Origin: Enterococcus sp. RIT-PI-f
Lineage (GTDB): Bacteria > Bacillota > Bacilli > Lactobacillales > Enterococcaceae
Assembly (NCBI RefSeq): GCF_001297065.1
Contig: NZ_LHOX01000012.1
Coordinates: 124,001-188,000 of the forward strand
Direction of reading: 5' to 3'
Length of the DNA: 64,000 bases
The position numbers were made by a program, and so were the translations under genes. Below, piece by piece: positions 1-9,216 of the stretch. Position 1 is the stretch's first letter; every line of letters starts with the position of its first letter. The notes under the pieces are model-generated. The model was not told the DNA's origin. It made no database searches and worked only from the letters and a program-made list of their open reading frames with translations.

Positions 1-17
1 TTTAAGTGCATACATGG

Positions 18-1125
18 TTATTTTTGGTTTAGTTTTAGCTTCAAAAAGGCATCGATAAATCCATCTAAGTCGCCATCCATCACAGCTTGCACATTTCCTG
101 TTTCAAAGTTGGTGCGATGGTCTTTGACCATTGAATACGGATGGAAGACATAAGAACGGATCTGAGAACCCCAGCCGATCTCCATTTGCTCGCCTCTAAG
201 TGCAGCAGCTTCTTGCTCTTTTTTCTCAACTTCTAATTGGTATAATTTGGCTTTCAACATCCCCATTGCTTGTTCTCGGTTTTTTAATTGTGAGCGTTGC
301 GCCTGACTTGCCACAACCGTACCAGTAGGAATATGCGTGATTCGAACGGCCGATTCCGTTTTGTTGATATGTTGTCCACCAGCGCCACTCGCTCGGTACG
401 TATCGATCTTCAAATCATCAGAATTGATCTCCACATCGATATTCCCATCTAATTCAGGCATGACATCAACTGAACAAAAAGAGGTATGGCGACGTTTTGC
501 CGAATCAAAAGGTGAGATTCGCACCAATCGATGAACACCTTTTTCTGATTTTAAATAACCATATGCATTGTGCCCCTTGATCAGCAAAGTCACACTTTTG
601 ATCCCTGCTTCATCTCCTGCTTGATAGTCCAATGTTTCAACCGTATAGCCATGTTGTTCGCAAAATCGCGTATACATGCGTAATAGCATGCTGCCCCAGT
701 CCTGTGATTCAGTACCACCCGCTCCTGGATGCAATTCAATGATGGCATTGTTACGGTCATAAGGCTCATCCAAAAGCATCGCCAATTCGTACGTCGCCAT
801 TTTGTCATTCAACTTGTGCATGCGCTCAGATAATTCATCTTCCATCTCTGCATCCGGTTCTTCTTGGATCATTTCCAGCATGACCTCTAATTCTTCTAAT
901 TCTTCGGCTAGCTGATTGAATTGATCATAGGTTTCTTTATTGGCATTATTGGCATTGATGACTGTTTGAGCATGCTCAGCGTTGTCCCAAAAGGTTGGAT
1001 CTGCCATCTGATGTTCTGCTTCAGCGATAGCTTCTTCTAATTGATCTAAGTCAAAGAGACCCCCTAAAACTATTTATTTTTTCTTGCATCTCATTTAATT
1101 GATTTCGAATCTCTGCGATTTCCAT
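18..1125 (-). CDS. prfB: Peptide chain release factor 2, with programmed +1 frameshift
   Basis: Reads stop codons UAA and UGA on the ribosome and triggers release of the finished peptide. The gene is in two frames. A 24-codon leader starts at ATG 1125 behind GAAGGA and stops at TGA (1053-1051). A +1 slip on CTT-TGA-C continues into the long frame, which ends at TAA 18. Together they give 368 residues, normal for the family. An internal Shine-Dalgarno-like AGGGGG (1065-1060) sits just before the slip site, the classic arrangement by which RF2 controls its own synthesis. The SPF tripeptide for UGA recognition and the catalytic GGQ (in [18 protein letters not shown]) are both present. It lies just downstream of secA on the same strand. 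The frameshift is functional, not decay. Confidence 0.97.
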
Positions 1126-1157
1126 TGATATTCCTTCTTTCTATAGGTATGGATACG

Positions 1158-1194
1158 GAAAAGTAGGCTGGACATCATTTCCTGCCAGCCTACT
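1158..1194 (-). terminator. Hairpin between secA and prfB
   Basis: A 10-bp perfect stem (AGTAGGCTGG at 1162-1171 against 1185-1194) with a 13-base loop, followed on the minus strand by TTTT. It lies between secA and prfB, so it may end or reduce secA read-through into prfB. The T run is short, so partial termination is more likely than a full stop. Confidence 0.55.
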
Positions 1195-1208
1195 CCACCT
1201 TCACATTC

Positions 1209-3713
1209 TTACATGTTTTTTCCGTGACAATTTTTGAATTTCTTGCCGCTGCCGCAAGGACATGGATCATTCCGTCCGACATTTTTGAAACTTGGCTCTT
1301 GTTTCGCAGGCGCTTCTTCAACACCTTGCGCTTCTCCTTGCGCCACTTGTTCACGTTGCACATTTTGACGGATCTCAGCCTTCATAAATAACCGTGTCAC
1401 TTCATACTCAATCGCGCCAACCATATTTTCAAACATATTGTAGCCTTCTGTTTGGTATTCGACCAGTGGATTGTTTTGTCCATAGGCACGTAAGCCGACA
1501 GACTGACGCAATTGATCCATTGCATCGATGTGGTCCGTCCATTTTGTGTCTACAACACGTAGAATAACAACTTTTTCAAATTCGAGTAATTGTTCTGGAC
1601 TATTCAATTGCTCTTTCTTTTTGTCAAAGACTTCTTGCGCGCGCTGATTCAAATAGTCTTTGATTTCTTGGGCAGATTTTCCTTTGATGCTGTCGATCGA
1701 GATCGTGTCTTCATGTACCAGCGCATTTGCCGCAAAGTCAACGATGCCTTCATAATTCCATTCAGTTTCTTCCAACTGTGTATGGCTGTCAACAACACGG
1801 TTGATCGAACGCTTGACCATATTCATCAATGTTTGTGATAAGTCTTGGTCTTCTTTGATAACTTCTTGTCGTTGGCCATAGATGACTTCCCGCTGTTCCC
1901 GCATCACATCATCATATTGCAAAACGTTCTTCCGTGTATCATAGTTATTGCCTTCTACTCGTTTTTGCGCAGATTCAACTTGTTTTGACAACATCTTGCT
2001 TTGGATCACAGCATCTTCTTCATCGATTTTCATACGATCCAAGAAGACTTTGATTCTTTCTGAACCAAAACGTTTCATTAGATCATCTTCTAGAGAAAGA
2101 TAGAATTGTGACATCCCAGGATCGCCTTGGCGTCCAGCACGTCCCCGTAATTGGTTATCGATCCGGCGAGATTCATGACGTTCCGTACCAACAACGGCCA
2201 ATCCGCCTAATTCAGCGACATCCAGACCTAATTTGATATCTGTTCCCCGACCAGCCATATTCGTCGCAATCGTTACCGCGCCTTTTTGACCCGCATTTAG
2301 GATGATTTCTGCTTCTTTAAAGTGGTTTTTGGCATTCAACACTTCATGAGGCACTTTTTCACGATCTAACATGCTTGAAAGCAATTCAGACGTTTCAACA
2401 GCTACTGTACCAACTAGGACTGGCTGCCCTTTGCGGTGACGTTCTTTGATATCTTGAACAACTGCTTGGAACTTGCTTTCCAATGTTGGGTAAAGCAGAT
2501 CTGCACGATCATCCCGGACGATTGGTTTGTTTGTCGGAATTTGAATAACCTGCATATTGTAGATTTCACGGAATTCTTCTTCTTCCGTTTTGGCCGTACC
2601 GGTCATTCCAGAAAGTTTTTTGTACATCCGGAAATAGTTCTGGAAAGTAATGGTCGCCATTGTTTTGGTTTCGTCTTCGATCTCAACACTTTCTTTGGCT
2701 TCAATTGCTTGGTGCAATCCGTCAGAATAACGACGGCCGTCCATAATACGCCCAGTAAATTGATCGACGATCAACACTTTTCCGTCTTGAACGACATAGT
2801 CAAAGTCGCGGATCATGATATAATTTGCCCGCAATGCTTGATCCATGTGGTGCGTCAACGCTGTATTTTCGATGTCATATAAATTATTCAAGCCGAATGT
2901 TTCTTCTGCTTTTTCGATTCCTTTTTCAGTCAAGCCAATCGTTTTTGATTGAATATCGATTTTATAATCTTCTTCTTCATTTAATCGTTTAACGAAATTG
3001 TCTACTCGATTATATAAGGCTGTCGATTTTTCTGCTTGGCCAGAGATGATCAATGGTGTTCTGGCTTCATCGATCAAGATTGAATCGACTTCATCGACGA
3101 TGGCATAATTCAAAGGTCGTTGGACCATTTGATGACGGTAAACCACCATGTTGTCCCGCAAATAGTCAAATCCAAGTTCATTGTTTGTGCTATATGTGAT
3201 ATCACATGCATAGGCAGCACGTTTTTCTTCAGCAGACTTCGAGTTGATATTCAACCCTACTGTCAAACCTAAGAAGTTGTAAAGATCGCCCATCTCAGTT
3301 GAGTCACGTGTTGCCAAATATTCATTGACTGTGACAACATGAACGCCTTCTCCGCTGATTGCATTTAAATAAACGGGCAATGTAGCCGTCAAGGTTTTCC
3401 CTTCACCGGTACGCATCTCAGGAATATTGCCGTCATGCAAGACGACCCCACCCATCAATTGGACATGATAAGGATATAAACCAAGCACACGCTTCGCTGC
3501 TTCACGGACGACTGCAAAAGCTTCAGGCAATAATTGATCCAATGTTTCTCCACCTTGATAACGGCGACGAAACTCATCGGTTTTTTCACGAATTTGTTCA
3601 TCTGTTAAAGCGGCCATTTCATCCGCGTGGGCTTCAACTTGATTGGCAATATGGTCAAGACGTTTTAATTCTTTTTTATCGTTTTCGATTAATTTTCTAA
3701 AAAAATTGGCCAT
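1209..3713 (-). CDS. secA: Preprotein translocase ATPase SecA
   Basis: Motor ATPase that pushes unfolded secretory proteins through the SecYEG channel at the membrane. The 834-residue length is normal. The Walker A region reads MRTGEGKTL near residue 100, the DEAD-like strand is [12 protein letters not shown], and the second motor domain carries [11 protein letters not shown] and [11 protein letters not shown]. The C-terminus ends in the zinc-binding [14 protein letters not shown] segment that contacts SecB or ribosomes and lipids in homologues. In many Firmicutes secA lies directly next to hpf; here a maltodextrin transporter operon separates them. The SecG partner is encoded elsewhere in this window (38921-39157). 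Confidence 0.98.
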   Translation of the reverse strand: MANFFRKLIENDKKELKRLDHIANQVEAHADEMAALTDEQIREKTDEFRRRYQGGETLDQLLPEAFAVVREAAKRVLGLYPYHVQLMGGVVLHDGNIPEMRTGEGKTLTATLPVYLNAISGEGVHVVTVNEYLATRDSTEMGDLYNFLGLTVGLNINSKSAEEKRAAYACDITYSTNNELGFDYLRDNMVVYRHQMVQRPLNYAIVDEVDSILIDEARTPLIISGQAEKSTALYNRVDNFVKRLNEEEDYKIDIQSKTIGLTEKGIEKAEETFGLNNLYDIENTALTHHMDQALRANYIMIRDFDYVVQDGKVLIVDQFTGRIMDGRRYSDGLHQAIEAKESVEIEDETKTMATITFQNYFRMYKKLSGMTGTAKTEEEEFREIYNMQVIQIPTNKPIVRDDRADLLYPTLESKFQAVVQDIKERHRKGQPVLVGTVAVETSELLSSMLDREKVPHEVLNAKNHFKEAEIILNAGQKGAVTIATNMAGRGTDIKLGLDVAELGGLAVVGTERHESRRIDNQLRGRAGRQGDPGMSQFYLSLEDDLMKRFGSERIKVFLDRMKIDEEDAVIQSKMLSKQVESAQKRVEGNNYDTRKNVLQYDDVMREQREVIYGQRQEVIKEDQDLSQTLMNMVKRSINRVVDSHTQLEETEWNYEGIVDFAANALVHEDTISIDSIKGKSAQEIKDYLNQRAQEVFDKKKEQLNSPEQLLEFEKVVILRVVDTKWTDHIDAMDQLRQSVGLRAYGQNNPLVEYQTEGYNMFENMVGAIEYEVTRLFMKAEIRQNVQREQVAQGEAQGVEEAPAKQEPSFKNVGRNDPCPCGSGKKFKNCHGKNM

Positions 3714-4059
3714 GCGTAACTAATTCTCCTTTTATATCTACTTTTCCAAGCTATAAACTCTCCTAACCATTTTATCACTTGTTCATCATAAATGAAATAA
3801 TTTTCGTGATGGAAGTCCATCCTGCTATAAAAACTTAATCCATAAGCTGGTTTTCTCATTATTCTTGACCAAATTGAATTTAGCCTCACCTTCGCAACCG
3901 CTTGCTTTGAAACTCCACTATATTTTGAGCATTTCTAGAAAAAATACAAATTTTTGTTTTTAAAAACTACATTAAATCGTCTGAAAAATCTTTAAAATAC
4001 TCTGTATTACTGTTATATCAAGGTTCTAGATTTATTTTATAAAAAAAACAATTTACAGC
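3714..4059. other. Intergenic region between secA and malE
   Basis: This 346-base, AT-rich stretch separates the divergent secA and malE genes. I find no convincing gene. The minus-strand open frame reaching to 3889 has low-complexity, Arg/Lys-rich sequence, no ribosome binding site and overlaps the secA start. The secA promoter should lie here but no clear -35/-10 pair stands out. Confidence 0.5.
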
Positions 4060-4088
4060 TTGACTATAACCGCAATCGGTTGCATAAT
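4060..4088 (+). promoter_or_regulatory. malE promoter
   Basis: TTGACT (4060-4065) and CATAAT (4083-4088) with a 17-base spacer make a strong sigma-A type promoter for malEFG. The spacer holds a LacI-family operator and a cre-like site follows the -10, so transcription is probably both inducible and catabolite-repressed. Confidence 0.8.
4071..4084. promoter_or_regulatory. LacI/MalR-type operator in the malE promoter
   Basis: CGCAATCGGTTGCA has the form expected of a LacI-family operator, GCAA-N-CG-N-TTGC with a central CG. It fills the space between the -35 and -10 boxes, so a bound repressor would block polymerase. No LacI-family gene is present in this window; the regulator would be encoded elsewhere. 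Confidence 0.6.
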
Positions 4089-4094
4089 GATAGA

Positions 4095-4108
4095 TGTAAA
4101 CGTAATCA
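4095..4108 (+). promoter_or_regulatory. cre-like site downstream of the malE -10 box
   Basis: TGTAAACGTAATCA matches the Gram-positive catabolite-responsive element consensus TGWAARCGYTWNCW at 13 of 14 positions. It overlaps the expected transcription start, a position where CcpA bound with HPr-Ser-P represses. Confidence 0.65.
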
Positions 4109-4129
4109 TTCATATTAGGAGGAAATAAG

Positions 4130-5392
4130 ATGAAGGTAGATGTAAAGAAATTACTTATTGGGGGCAGCATTCTTAGTTTATCCGCAGTGGTCTTAGGGGC
4201 CTGCGGCAGCAGCAGCAACGATGCAACAGATACCTCAACAGCTGGCGATACAGAAACAAGCGCCAAAGTTGAAGGAGATATCAAATTATGGGTCGACACT
4301 GAACATATTGATGCGTTACAAGGTCAAGTCGATAAATTCGAAGAAGAATATCCAGATGTGACCGTGACTGTCGCTGCCGGTTCATCAGCAGATGCCAAAG
4401 CAGATGTATCGAAAGATCCTGAGCAAGCAGCCGATGTGTTTATGATGCCTCATGATCAAGTCGGACAAATGGCTGAAGCTGGTCTCATTTATCCAATAGG
4501 AACAAAACAATCTGAAACGATCAAAGAAGACAATGTTGAAGCTGCAGTTGATGCTGTGACTTGGCAAGACAAAATCTATGGCTATCCATATGGTGTTGAG
4601 TCGCAAGTCCTTTACTACAATACGTCTACTTTAACTGAAGATGATGTCAAAACTTGGGAAGGCCTAACGTCAGCAGGCGTGATCGGTACCAACTTTGCTG
4701 AAGATGGTGCCAACTATATCTTCGGTCCATTGTTTATGAGTAATGGCAATGTCTTATATGGTGAAAATGGTGAAGATATTAGTGGAACAAACTTTAATAA
4801 TGAAGCCGGCATCGAAGTGATGCAATGGATCGCTGATCAAAAAGACAATTCAGGTGTGTTGCAAGCAAGCGAATCTGCCCTATCAGATTTACAATCTGGG
4901 AAATCTGATGCATTCCTTTCTGGTCCTTGGTCTAAAAATGATGTTGAAAAAGCATTAGGCGATAACATGGGCGTTGCCGCATATCCTACGATCGATTTTG
5001 GAAGTGGCGCACAACAAATGAAGGCCTTCTTAGGGGTCAAATTATATGCAGTCAATCAACAAACAGAATCACCGCTAGCAGCAATGGCTTTGGCTGAGTA
5101 CTTGAGCAATCAAGAAACACAAGAAATTGAATTCACTGAGAATGGTGTTGTTCCATCAAACAAAGACGCCCAAGCATCTGAGGCAGTCACTTCCGACGCA
5201 GTGGCAAAAGCAGTGATGGAAATGTCTGATAACGAACACTCTGTTGTTATGCCGAAACTACCTGAAATGGTTTCCTTCTGGCCACCAATGGATGCTTTGA
5301 TCAACGATACCTACAAAGGACAAATCAGTCCAGATGAATTCCAAGACAAATTAGATAAATTTGTTTCTGATATTTCAAAAGTAAGCGAATAA
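4130..5392 (+). CDS. malE: Maltose/maltodextrin-binding lipoprotein
   Basis: Extracellular solute-binding protein that delivers maltose or maltodextrins to the MalFG permease. The first 25 residues form a lipoprotein signal with lipobox VLGAC (Cys25 as lipid anchor), followed by a Ser/Asp/Thr-rich tether. The body (residues about 50-420) has the family-1 substrate-binding fold, with GDIKLWVDTEHIDAL and GYPYGVESQVLYYN typical of MalE/MdxE. It has 420 residues. ATG follows AGGAGGAAATAAG. It is the first gene of malEFG. No ABC ATPase gene is present, so a shared MsmX/MalK-type ATPase encoded elsewhere is expected. Confidence 0.92.
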   Translation: MKVDVKKLLIGGSILSLSAVVLGACGSSSNDATDTSTAGDTETSAKVEGDIKLWVDTEHIDALQGQVDKFEEEYPDVTVTVAAGSSADAKADVSKDPEQAADVFMMPHDQVGQMAEAGLIYPIGTKQSETIKEDNVEAAVDAVTWQDKIYGYPYGVESQVLYYNTSTLTEDDVKTWEGLTSAGVIGTNFAEDGANYIFGPLFMSNGNVLYGENGEDISGTNFNNEAGIEVMQWIADQKDNSGVLQASESALSDLQSGKSDAFLSGPWSKNDVEKALGDNMGVAAYPTIDFGSGAQQMKAFLGVKLYAVNQQTESPLAAMALAEYLSNQETQEIEFTENGVVPSNKDAQASEAVTSDAVAKAVMEMSDNEHSVVMPKLPEMVSFWPPMDALINDTYKGQISPDEFQDKLDKFVSDISKVSE

Positions 5393-5404
5393 TCAATATG
5401 GGAT

Positions 5405-5434
5405 AGAAAAGGGAAAGCCTGCTTTCCCTTTTCT
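5405..5434 (+). other. Intercistronic hairpin between malE and malF
   Basis: Two perfect 14-base arms (AGAAAAGGGAAAGC and its complement) almost abut. The hairpin is very stable but has no long T run. Such a structure after a binding-protein gene usually protects the upstream mRNA or partly terminates, giving more MalE than permease. Confidence 0.6.
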
Positions 5435-5464
5435 AGTTAAGGAAAGAAAGTAAGGTGAATACAG

Positions 5465-6811
5465 ATGTTCAATAAAAAAAGTAAAGCCACTGTAACATTT
5501 AGAGAAGTGCTGCAAAAGGGTGATTGGTCTGAGAAAGCCTCATTCTTGATTATGGGCTGCGCCAATCTCGCCCACAAACAATGGCTTAAAGGAATCATCT
5601 TCTTAGTAGCACAGATCGGTTTTCTCGCTTGGTTCATACGGAACGGATTCCATGCATTACTGATGCTGCAAACATTAGGTACCCAAAAACAAGGATTGGT
5701 CTACAACGAAGAACTAGGCATCGATATTTTACAAAAAGGCGATAATTCAATGCTACTGTTATTATTCGGGATTGCCTCCTTCCTCGTATGCGTTTTACTG
5801 ATCGTGCTCTATGTTCTCAACCTGAAGAGCGCACGCAATCTATACATGTTAAAACAATCTGGTCAGCCCATTCCATCGACTATGGATGATCTGCGTAGTT
5901 TAGTCAACGAACGCTTTCATGCAACCTTAATGACCATTCCTTTGATTGGGGTCCTCTTTTTTACGATTTTACCGCTCTTGTATATGATCTCAATCGCATT
6001 TACAAATTATGACCATAAAAACTTGCCACCCAAGAATCTGTTCACTTGGGTCGGGTTGAAAAACTTCACCAATGTGATCTCCGGTGACATGGCATCCACC
6101 TTCTTTCCAGTTTTGGCTTGGACATTGATTTGGGCCGTTTTAGCAACGATCACTTGTTTCTTTTTCGGTGTGATTTTGGCGCTATTGATCAACGCAAAAG
6201 GCATTCGCTATAAAAAAGTATGGCGCACGATTTTTGTTTTGACCATGGCTGTTCCTCAATTTGTTTCACTCCTGATCATGAGAAACTTATTGAATGGATC
6301 TGGACCTATCAATTCGATTTTGTTGAATCTCGGCTGGATCGATTCTGCCATTCCCTTTTTGACAGACCCTTTATTTGCGAAAGTGAGTATTATCTTTGTC
6401 AATATGTGGATCGGTATACCTGCAACGATGTTAGTCACCACTGGGATTTTACAGAACTTAGACCAAGAACAAATCGAAGCTGCCGAAATTGATGGCGCAA
6501 ACCGCTTGCAGATTTTCCGTTCGATCACTTTTCCGCAAATTTTGTTCGTGATGATGCCTGCGCTGATCCAACAATTCATCGGCAATATCAATAACTTTAA
6601 TGTCATTTTCCTATTGACTGGCGGCGGGCCTTCCAATTCCAACTATTATGGTGCCGGTTCAACCGACCTGCTAGTGACTTGGCTGTACAACTTGACTGTG
6701 AATACAATGGATTATAACCTTGCGTCCGTCATCGGTATTTTGATCTTTATTCTATCAGCAGTCTTTAGTCTATTTGCCTATACGCGAACCAATTCTTATA
6801 AGGAGGGCTGA
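5465..6811 (+). CDS. malF: Maltodextrin ABC transporter permease MalF/MdxF
   Basis: Inner permease subunit, pairing with MalG to form the channel. The 448 residues include two N-terminal membrane helices (about 25-55 and 95-120), then a core of six helices. The EAA loop that docks the ATPase reads EQIEAAEIDGANRLQIFRSITFP truncated here to its key part, EAAEIDGAN at about residue 339. The N-terminal extension (about 150 residues before the core) is usual for Firmicute MdxF and lacks the large periplasmic P2 loop of E. coli MalF. ATG follows AAGGTGAATACAG. malG starts 3 bases after the stop, so the two are translationally linked. Confidence 0.93.
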   Translation: MFNKKSKATVTFREVLQKGDWSEKASFLIMGCANLAHKQWLKGIIFLVAQIGFLAWFIRNGFHALLMLQTLGTQKQGLVYNEELGIDILQKGDNSMLLLLFGIASFLVCVLLIVLYVLNLKSARNLYMLKQSGQPIPSTMDDLRSLVNERFHATLMTIPLIGVLFFTILPLLYMISIAFTNYDHKNLPPKNLFTWVGLKNFTNVISGDMASTFFPVLAWTLIWAVLATITCFFFGVILALLINAKGIRYKKVWRTIFVLTMAVPQFVSLLIMRNLLNGSGPINSILLNLGWIDSAIPFLTDPLFAKVSIIFVNMWIGIPATMLVTTGILQNLDQEQIEAAEIDGANRLQIFRSITFPQILFVMMPALIQQFIGNINNFNVIFLLTGGGPSNSNYYGAGSTDLLVTWLYNLTVNTMDYNLASVIGILIFILSAVFSLFAYTRTNSYKEG

Positions 6812-6814
6812 TCT

Positions 6815-7684
6815 ATGGCTACTAAAGCAAAACAAAGCAGTTACAGAAAAGGACAATCGAACACACGCTTCTTGATTTACACGATTCTGATCATCTTGTC
6901 CGTTGTGTGGTTATTCCCCATCGTGTGGATCGTTCTCACAAGCTTCAGAAGCGAAGGTGGTGCTTTCGTTCCCTATATCATTCCAAAAGAATTTACATTG
7001 GAAAACTATCGACAACTACTCACCAACGCATCTGGAAATTACCCATTTGTACGTTGGTTCTTAAACACATTATTTGTTGCAGCGTGCAGCTGTTTGCTTT
7101 CAACGTTTATCACCATCGCAATGGCTTACTCATTGTCAAGATTACGCTTCAAATTGCGAAAACCGTTTTTGAAAGTTGCATTGGTCTTAAATATGTTCCC
7201 TGGCTTTATGAGTATGATCGCAGTCTACTATATCCTCAAAGCATTGAACTTAACCCAGAGCCTGTTGGCATTGATTTTGGTTTATTCTGCAGGTGCCGCA
7301 TTAGGTTTCTATGTAGCAAAAGGCTTCTTCGACACGATTCCAATGGCTTTAGATGAATCAGCAATGATTGATGGCGCCAATAAATGGGATATATTTACAA
7401 AAATCACCTTACCTTTATCTAAACCAATCATCGTGTATACGTCTTTGATGGCCTTTATGGGGCCTTGGATGGACTTTATCTTTGCACGAATCATTATGGG
7501 GGATGATGTGAAAAACTATACCGTCGCGATTGGTCTCTATTCGATGATGACCAAAACGACCGCAAATTCATTGTTCATGTCCTTTACAGCCGGATGTGTA
7601 TTGATTGCGATCCCAATCACTTTGCTCTTTATCTATATGCAAAAATACTATGTTCAAGGGATTACCTCAGGGTCTGTCAAATAA
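6815..7684 (+). CDS. malG: Maltodextrin ABC transporter permease MalG/MdxG
   Basis: Second permease subunit of the maltodextrin importer, 289 residues with six predicted membrane helices. The cytoplasmic EAA loop for ATPase contact is seen as LDESAMIDGANKWDIF at about residues 178-193. The C-terminus ends in a hydrophilic QKYYVQGITSGSVK as in other MalG proteins. It starts 3 bases after malF with AAGGAGG upstream inside the malF end. A strong terminator follows, so the operon is just malE-malF-malG, with no hydrolase, phosphorylase or regulator. Confidence 0.93.
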   Translation: MATKAKQSSYRKGQSNTRFLIYTILIILSVVWLFPIVWIVLTSFRSEGGAFVPYIIPKEFTLENYRQLLTNASGNYPFVRWFLNTLFVAACSCLLSTFITIAMAYSLSRLRFKLRKPFLKVALVLNMFPGFMSMIAVYYILKALNLTQSLLALILVYSAGAALGFYVAKGFFDTIPMALDESAMIDGANKWDIFTKITLPLSKPIIVYTSLMAFMGPWMDFIFARIIMGDDVKNYTVAIGLYSMMTKTTANSLFMSFTAGCVLIAIPITLLFIYMQKYYVQGITSGSVK

Positions 7685-7706
7685 GTATCGATGGCCTGTA
7701 TGCAGA

Positions 7707-7760
7707 AAAACTGTATGTCACTTATCTTTGATTGAGATAAGGTGACATACAGTTTTTTTT
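7707..7760 (+). terminator. Terminator of malEFG
   Basis: Long inverted repeat (about 20-base arms, 7707-7726 and 7735-7754) followed by a run of eight T. It closes the malEFG transcript and separates it from the convergent hpf gene. Confidence 0.92.
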
Positions 7761-7763
7761 GGC

Positions 7764-7793
7764 AAAAAAATAGAGCAGCTATGGCTGCTCTAT
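7764..7793 (-). terminator. Terminator of hpf
   Basis: Perfect 10-bp stem (ATAGAGCAGC with its complement), loop TATG, followed on the minus strand by at least six T. It ends the hpf transcript. Confidence 0.88.
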
Positions 7794-7841
7794 CCAGATT
7801 ATTTAATTGGGGTGTTACGTGTTGTCAAAGACAGCCAATGA

Positions 7842-8399
7842 TCAATCGGTTTCAATCAAGCCATATTTGCCATCTTTGCGGCGGTAGACAATGCTAGTGC
7901 CATTGGTTTCAGCGTCTTCAAAGATAAAGAAGTTATGTCCAAGCATGTTCATTTGTAAAACAGCTTCTTCACTATCCATTGGTTTCAATGATAAACGTTT
8001 TGTACGCACGATATCCAAGTCTGAACCGTTGGTTTCCTCATCATTTGATTCTGTAGTGAACAAATCACCATCAGTTGGCGGTACCAATGCTGTTTCTCTT
8101 GATTTGCGGTTGATTTTTGTTTTGAACTTGCGAATTTGACGTTCTAATTTGTCAACGACTAAATCAATACTAGCATATAAATCAGGTGACGTTTCTTCCG
8201 CACGTAGAACCAAGAATGGCAGTGGAATCGTTACTTCCACTTTTGCGGTTTTTTCTGTATATACTTTTAAATTGACATGCGCTGTTGCTTCCGGCACATC
8301 ATTAAAATAACGTTCTAGTTTACCTACTTTTTTTTCTACGTAGTCACGGATTGCTTCTGTTACCTCGATATTTTCGCCACGCACATTGTATCTAAACAT
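7842..8399 (-). CDS. hpf: Ribosome hibernation promoting factor, long form
   Basis: Binds 30S subunits and pairs 70S ribosomes into inactive 100S dimers in stationary phase or stress. The 185-residue length marks the long form: an N-terminal RaiA/YfiA domain (about 1-100, [13 protein letters not shown]...) and a C-terminal dimerisation domain (about 125-185, ending [15 protein letters not shown]), joined by an acidic linker. ATG follows GAAAGGGGTAA. It lies upstream of secA in the usual Firmicute order, though malEFG now sits between them. Confidence 0.95.
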   Translation of the reverse strand: MFRYNVRGENIEVTEAIRDYVEKKVGKLERYFNDVPEATAHVNLKVYTEKTAKVEVTIPLPFLVLRAEETSPDLYASIDLVVDKLERQIRKFKTKINRKSRETALVPPTDGDLFTTESNDEETNGSDLDIVRTKRLSLKPMDSEEAVLQMNMLGHNFFIFEDAETNGTSIVYRRKDGKYGLIETD

Positions 8400-8532
8400 A
8401 AAAATTACCCCTTTCGTCTACCAGTAAAGAAGGAAAAGGACCACTCTTTTCTTCTTCTTGATTCTATTATATCGAACTATGATGAATTTGCCTAGTAAAT
8501 CGAATATAAATTTCAAGCGTTTTCAAATAAAG

Positions 8533-9216
8533 TTATCGGGCAAACGATATTGATTCAATGGATGCCGGCTGACAACTATGAATCAGTTCAGCTGCATGAT
8601 ATAACGTCCGTCCAGAGGTATAGACATCATCGATCAACAAAATCCTCTTCCCTTTTATCTCTTCTTCTGCACCATCAACTAAAGAAAATGGTTGCTGGAT
8701 CGCCATACGCTCAAGCTTTGACAACGTGGCGAGCGGGACAAGAGAAACGGGTTTTAGCAGCCATTCCTGATAGGCGATCGCTGCTGTATCAAGAACTGCT
8801 GCTACTTGATTAAAGCCACGTTCGTTGTAGCGGTCCGCAGATAACGGGATTGGAATCAAGCAATCATAGCGATAGGTTTTCAGCGCTTTCTTGACATCTG
8901 CTGCCACGACTTCCCGTAAGCGAAAATCCCCCATCAATTTATATTGATGAAGCCAGTCTTTCATTCCCTCATTATACGCAAATATTCCTCGATGTTTGAG
9001 GGTGAACCCCGGATAAGCACTGGCCCAGCTCTGACAATCTGAACAGTATGCCGACGCATGCTTCCCACATGATGGACAGCAGGTCTGCCCATCGATCCAT
9101 GCGAAACGTTTTTCGCATGCGTGACAGCGTATGCTGGTCGGGATCAACAGTGGCCACAACAACTCCAGCATCGATATGTCTCTTAAAACTATCTGCATGC
9201 ACCAATTACATCTCAT
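8533..9216 (-). CDS. comFC: Competence protein ComFC, phosphoribosyltransferase-like
   Basis: Partner of ComFA in DNA uptake during transformation; the exact reaction is not settled. The N-terminus carries zinc-binding cysteines (CNWC, CHAC, CPSC, CSDC within residues 3-60). The C-terminal half is a PRTase-type domain with the PRPP-loop signature ILLIDDVYTSGRTL near residue 193. At 227 residues it has full length. Its ATG overlaps the last codons of comFA, so the two form one operon. Nothing looks broken, although competence is not established for most enterococci. Confidence 0.92.
   Translation of the reverse strand: MRCNWCMQIVLRDISMLELLWPLLIPTSIRCHACEKRFAWIDGQTCCPSCGKHASAYCSDCQSWASAYPGFTLKHRGIFAYNEGMKDWLHQYKLMGDFRLREVVAADVKKALKTYRYDCLIPIPLSADRYNERGFNQVAAVLDTAAIAYQEWLLKPVSLVPLATLSKLERMAIQQPFSLVDGAEEEIKGKRILLIDDVYTSGRTLYHAAELIHSCQPASIESISFAR

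Noticed and set aside
1051-1125. prfB as a broken gene because of an early TGA
   Set aside because: The stop, the AGGGGG signal and the CTT-TGA-C slip site are the normal programmed frameshift.
2436-2882. 148-residue plus-strand open frame inside secA
   Set aside because: Fully antisense to secA's conserved ATPase region, with no ribosome site; an antisense shadow.
3689-3889. 66-residue minus-strand frame upstream of secA
   Set aside because: Overlaps the secA start in another frame, no ribosome binding site, no recognisable protein character.
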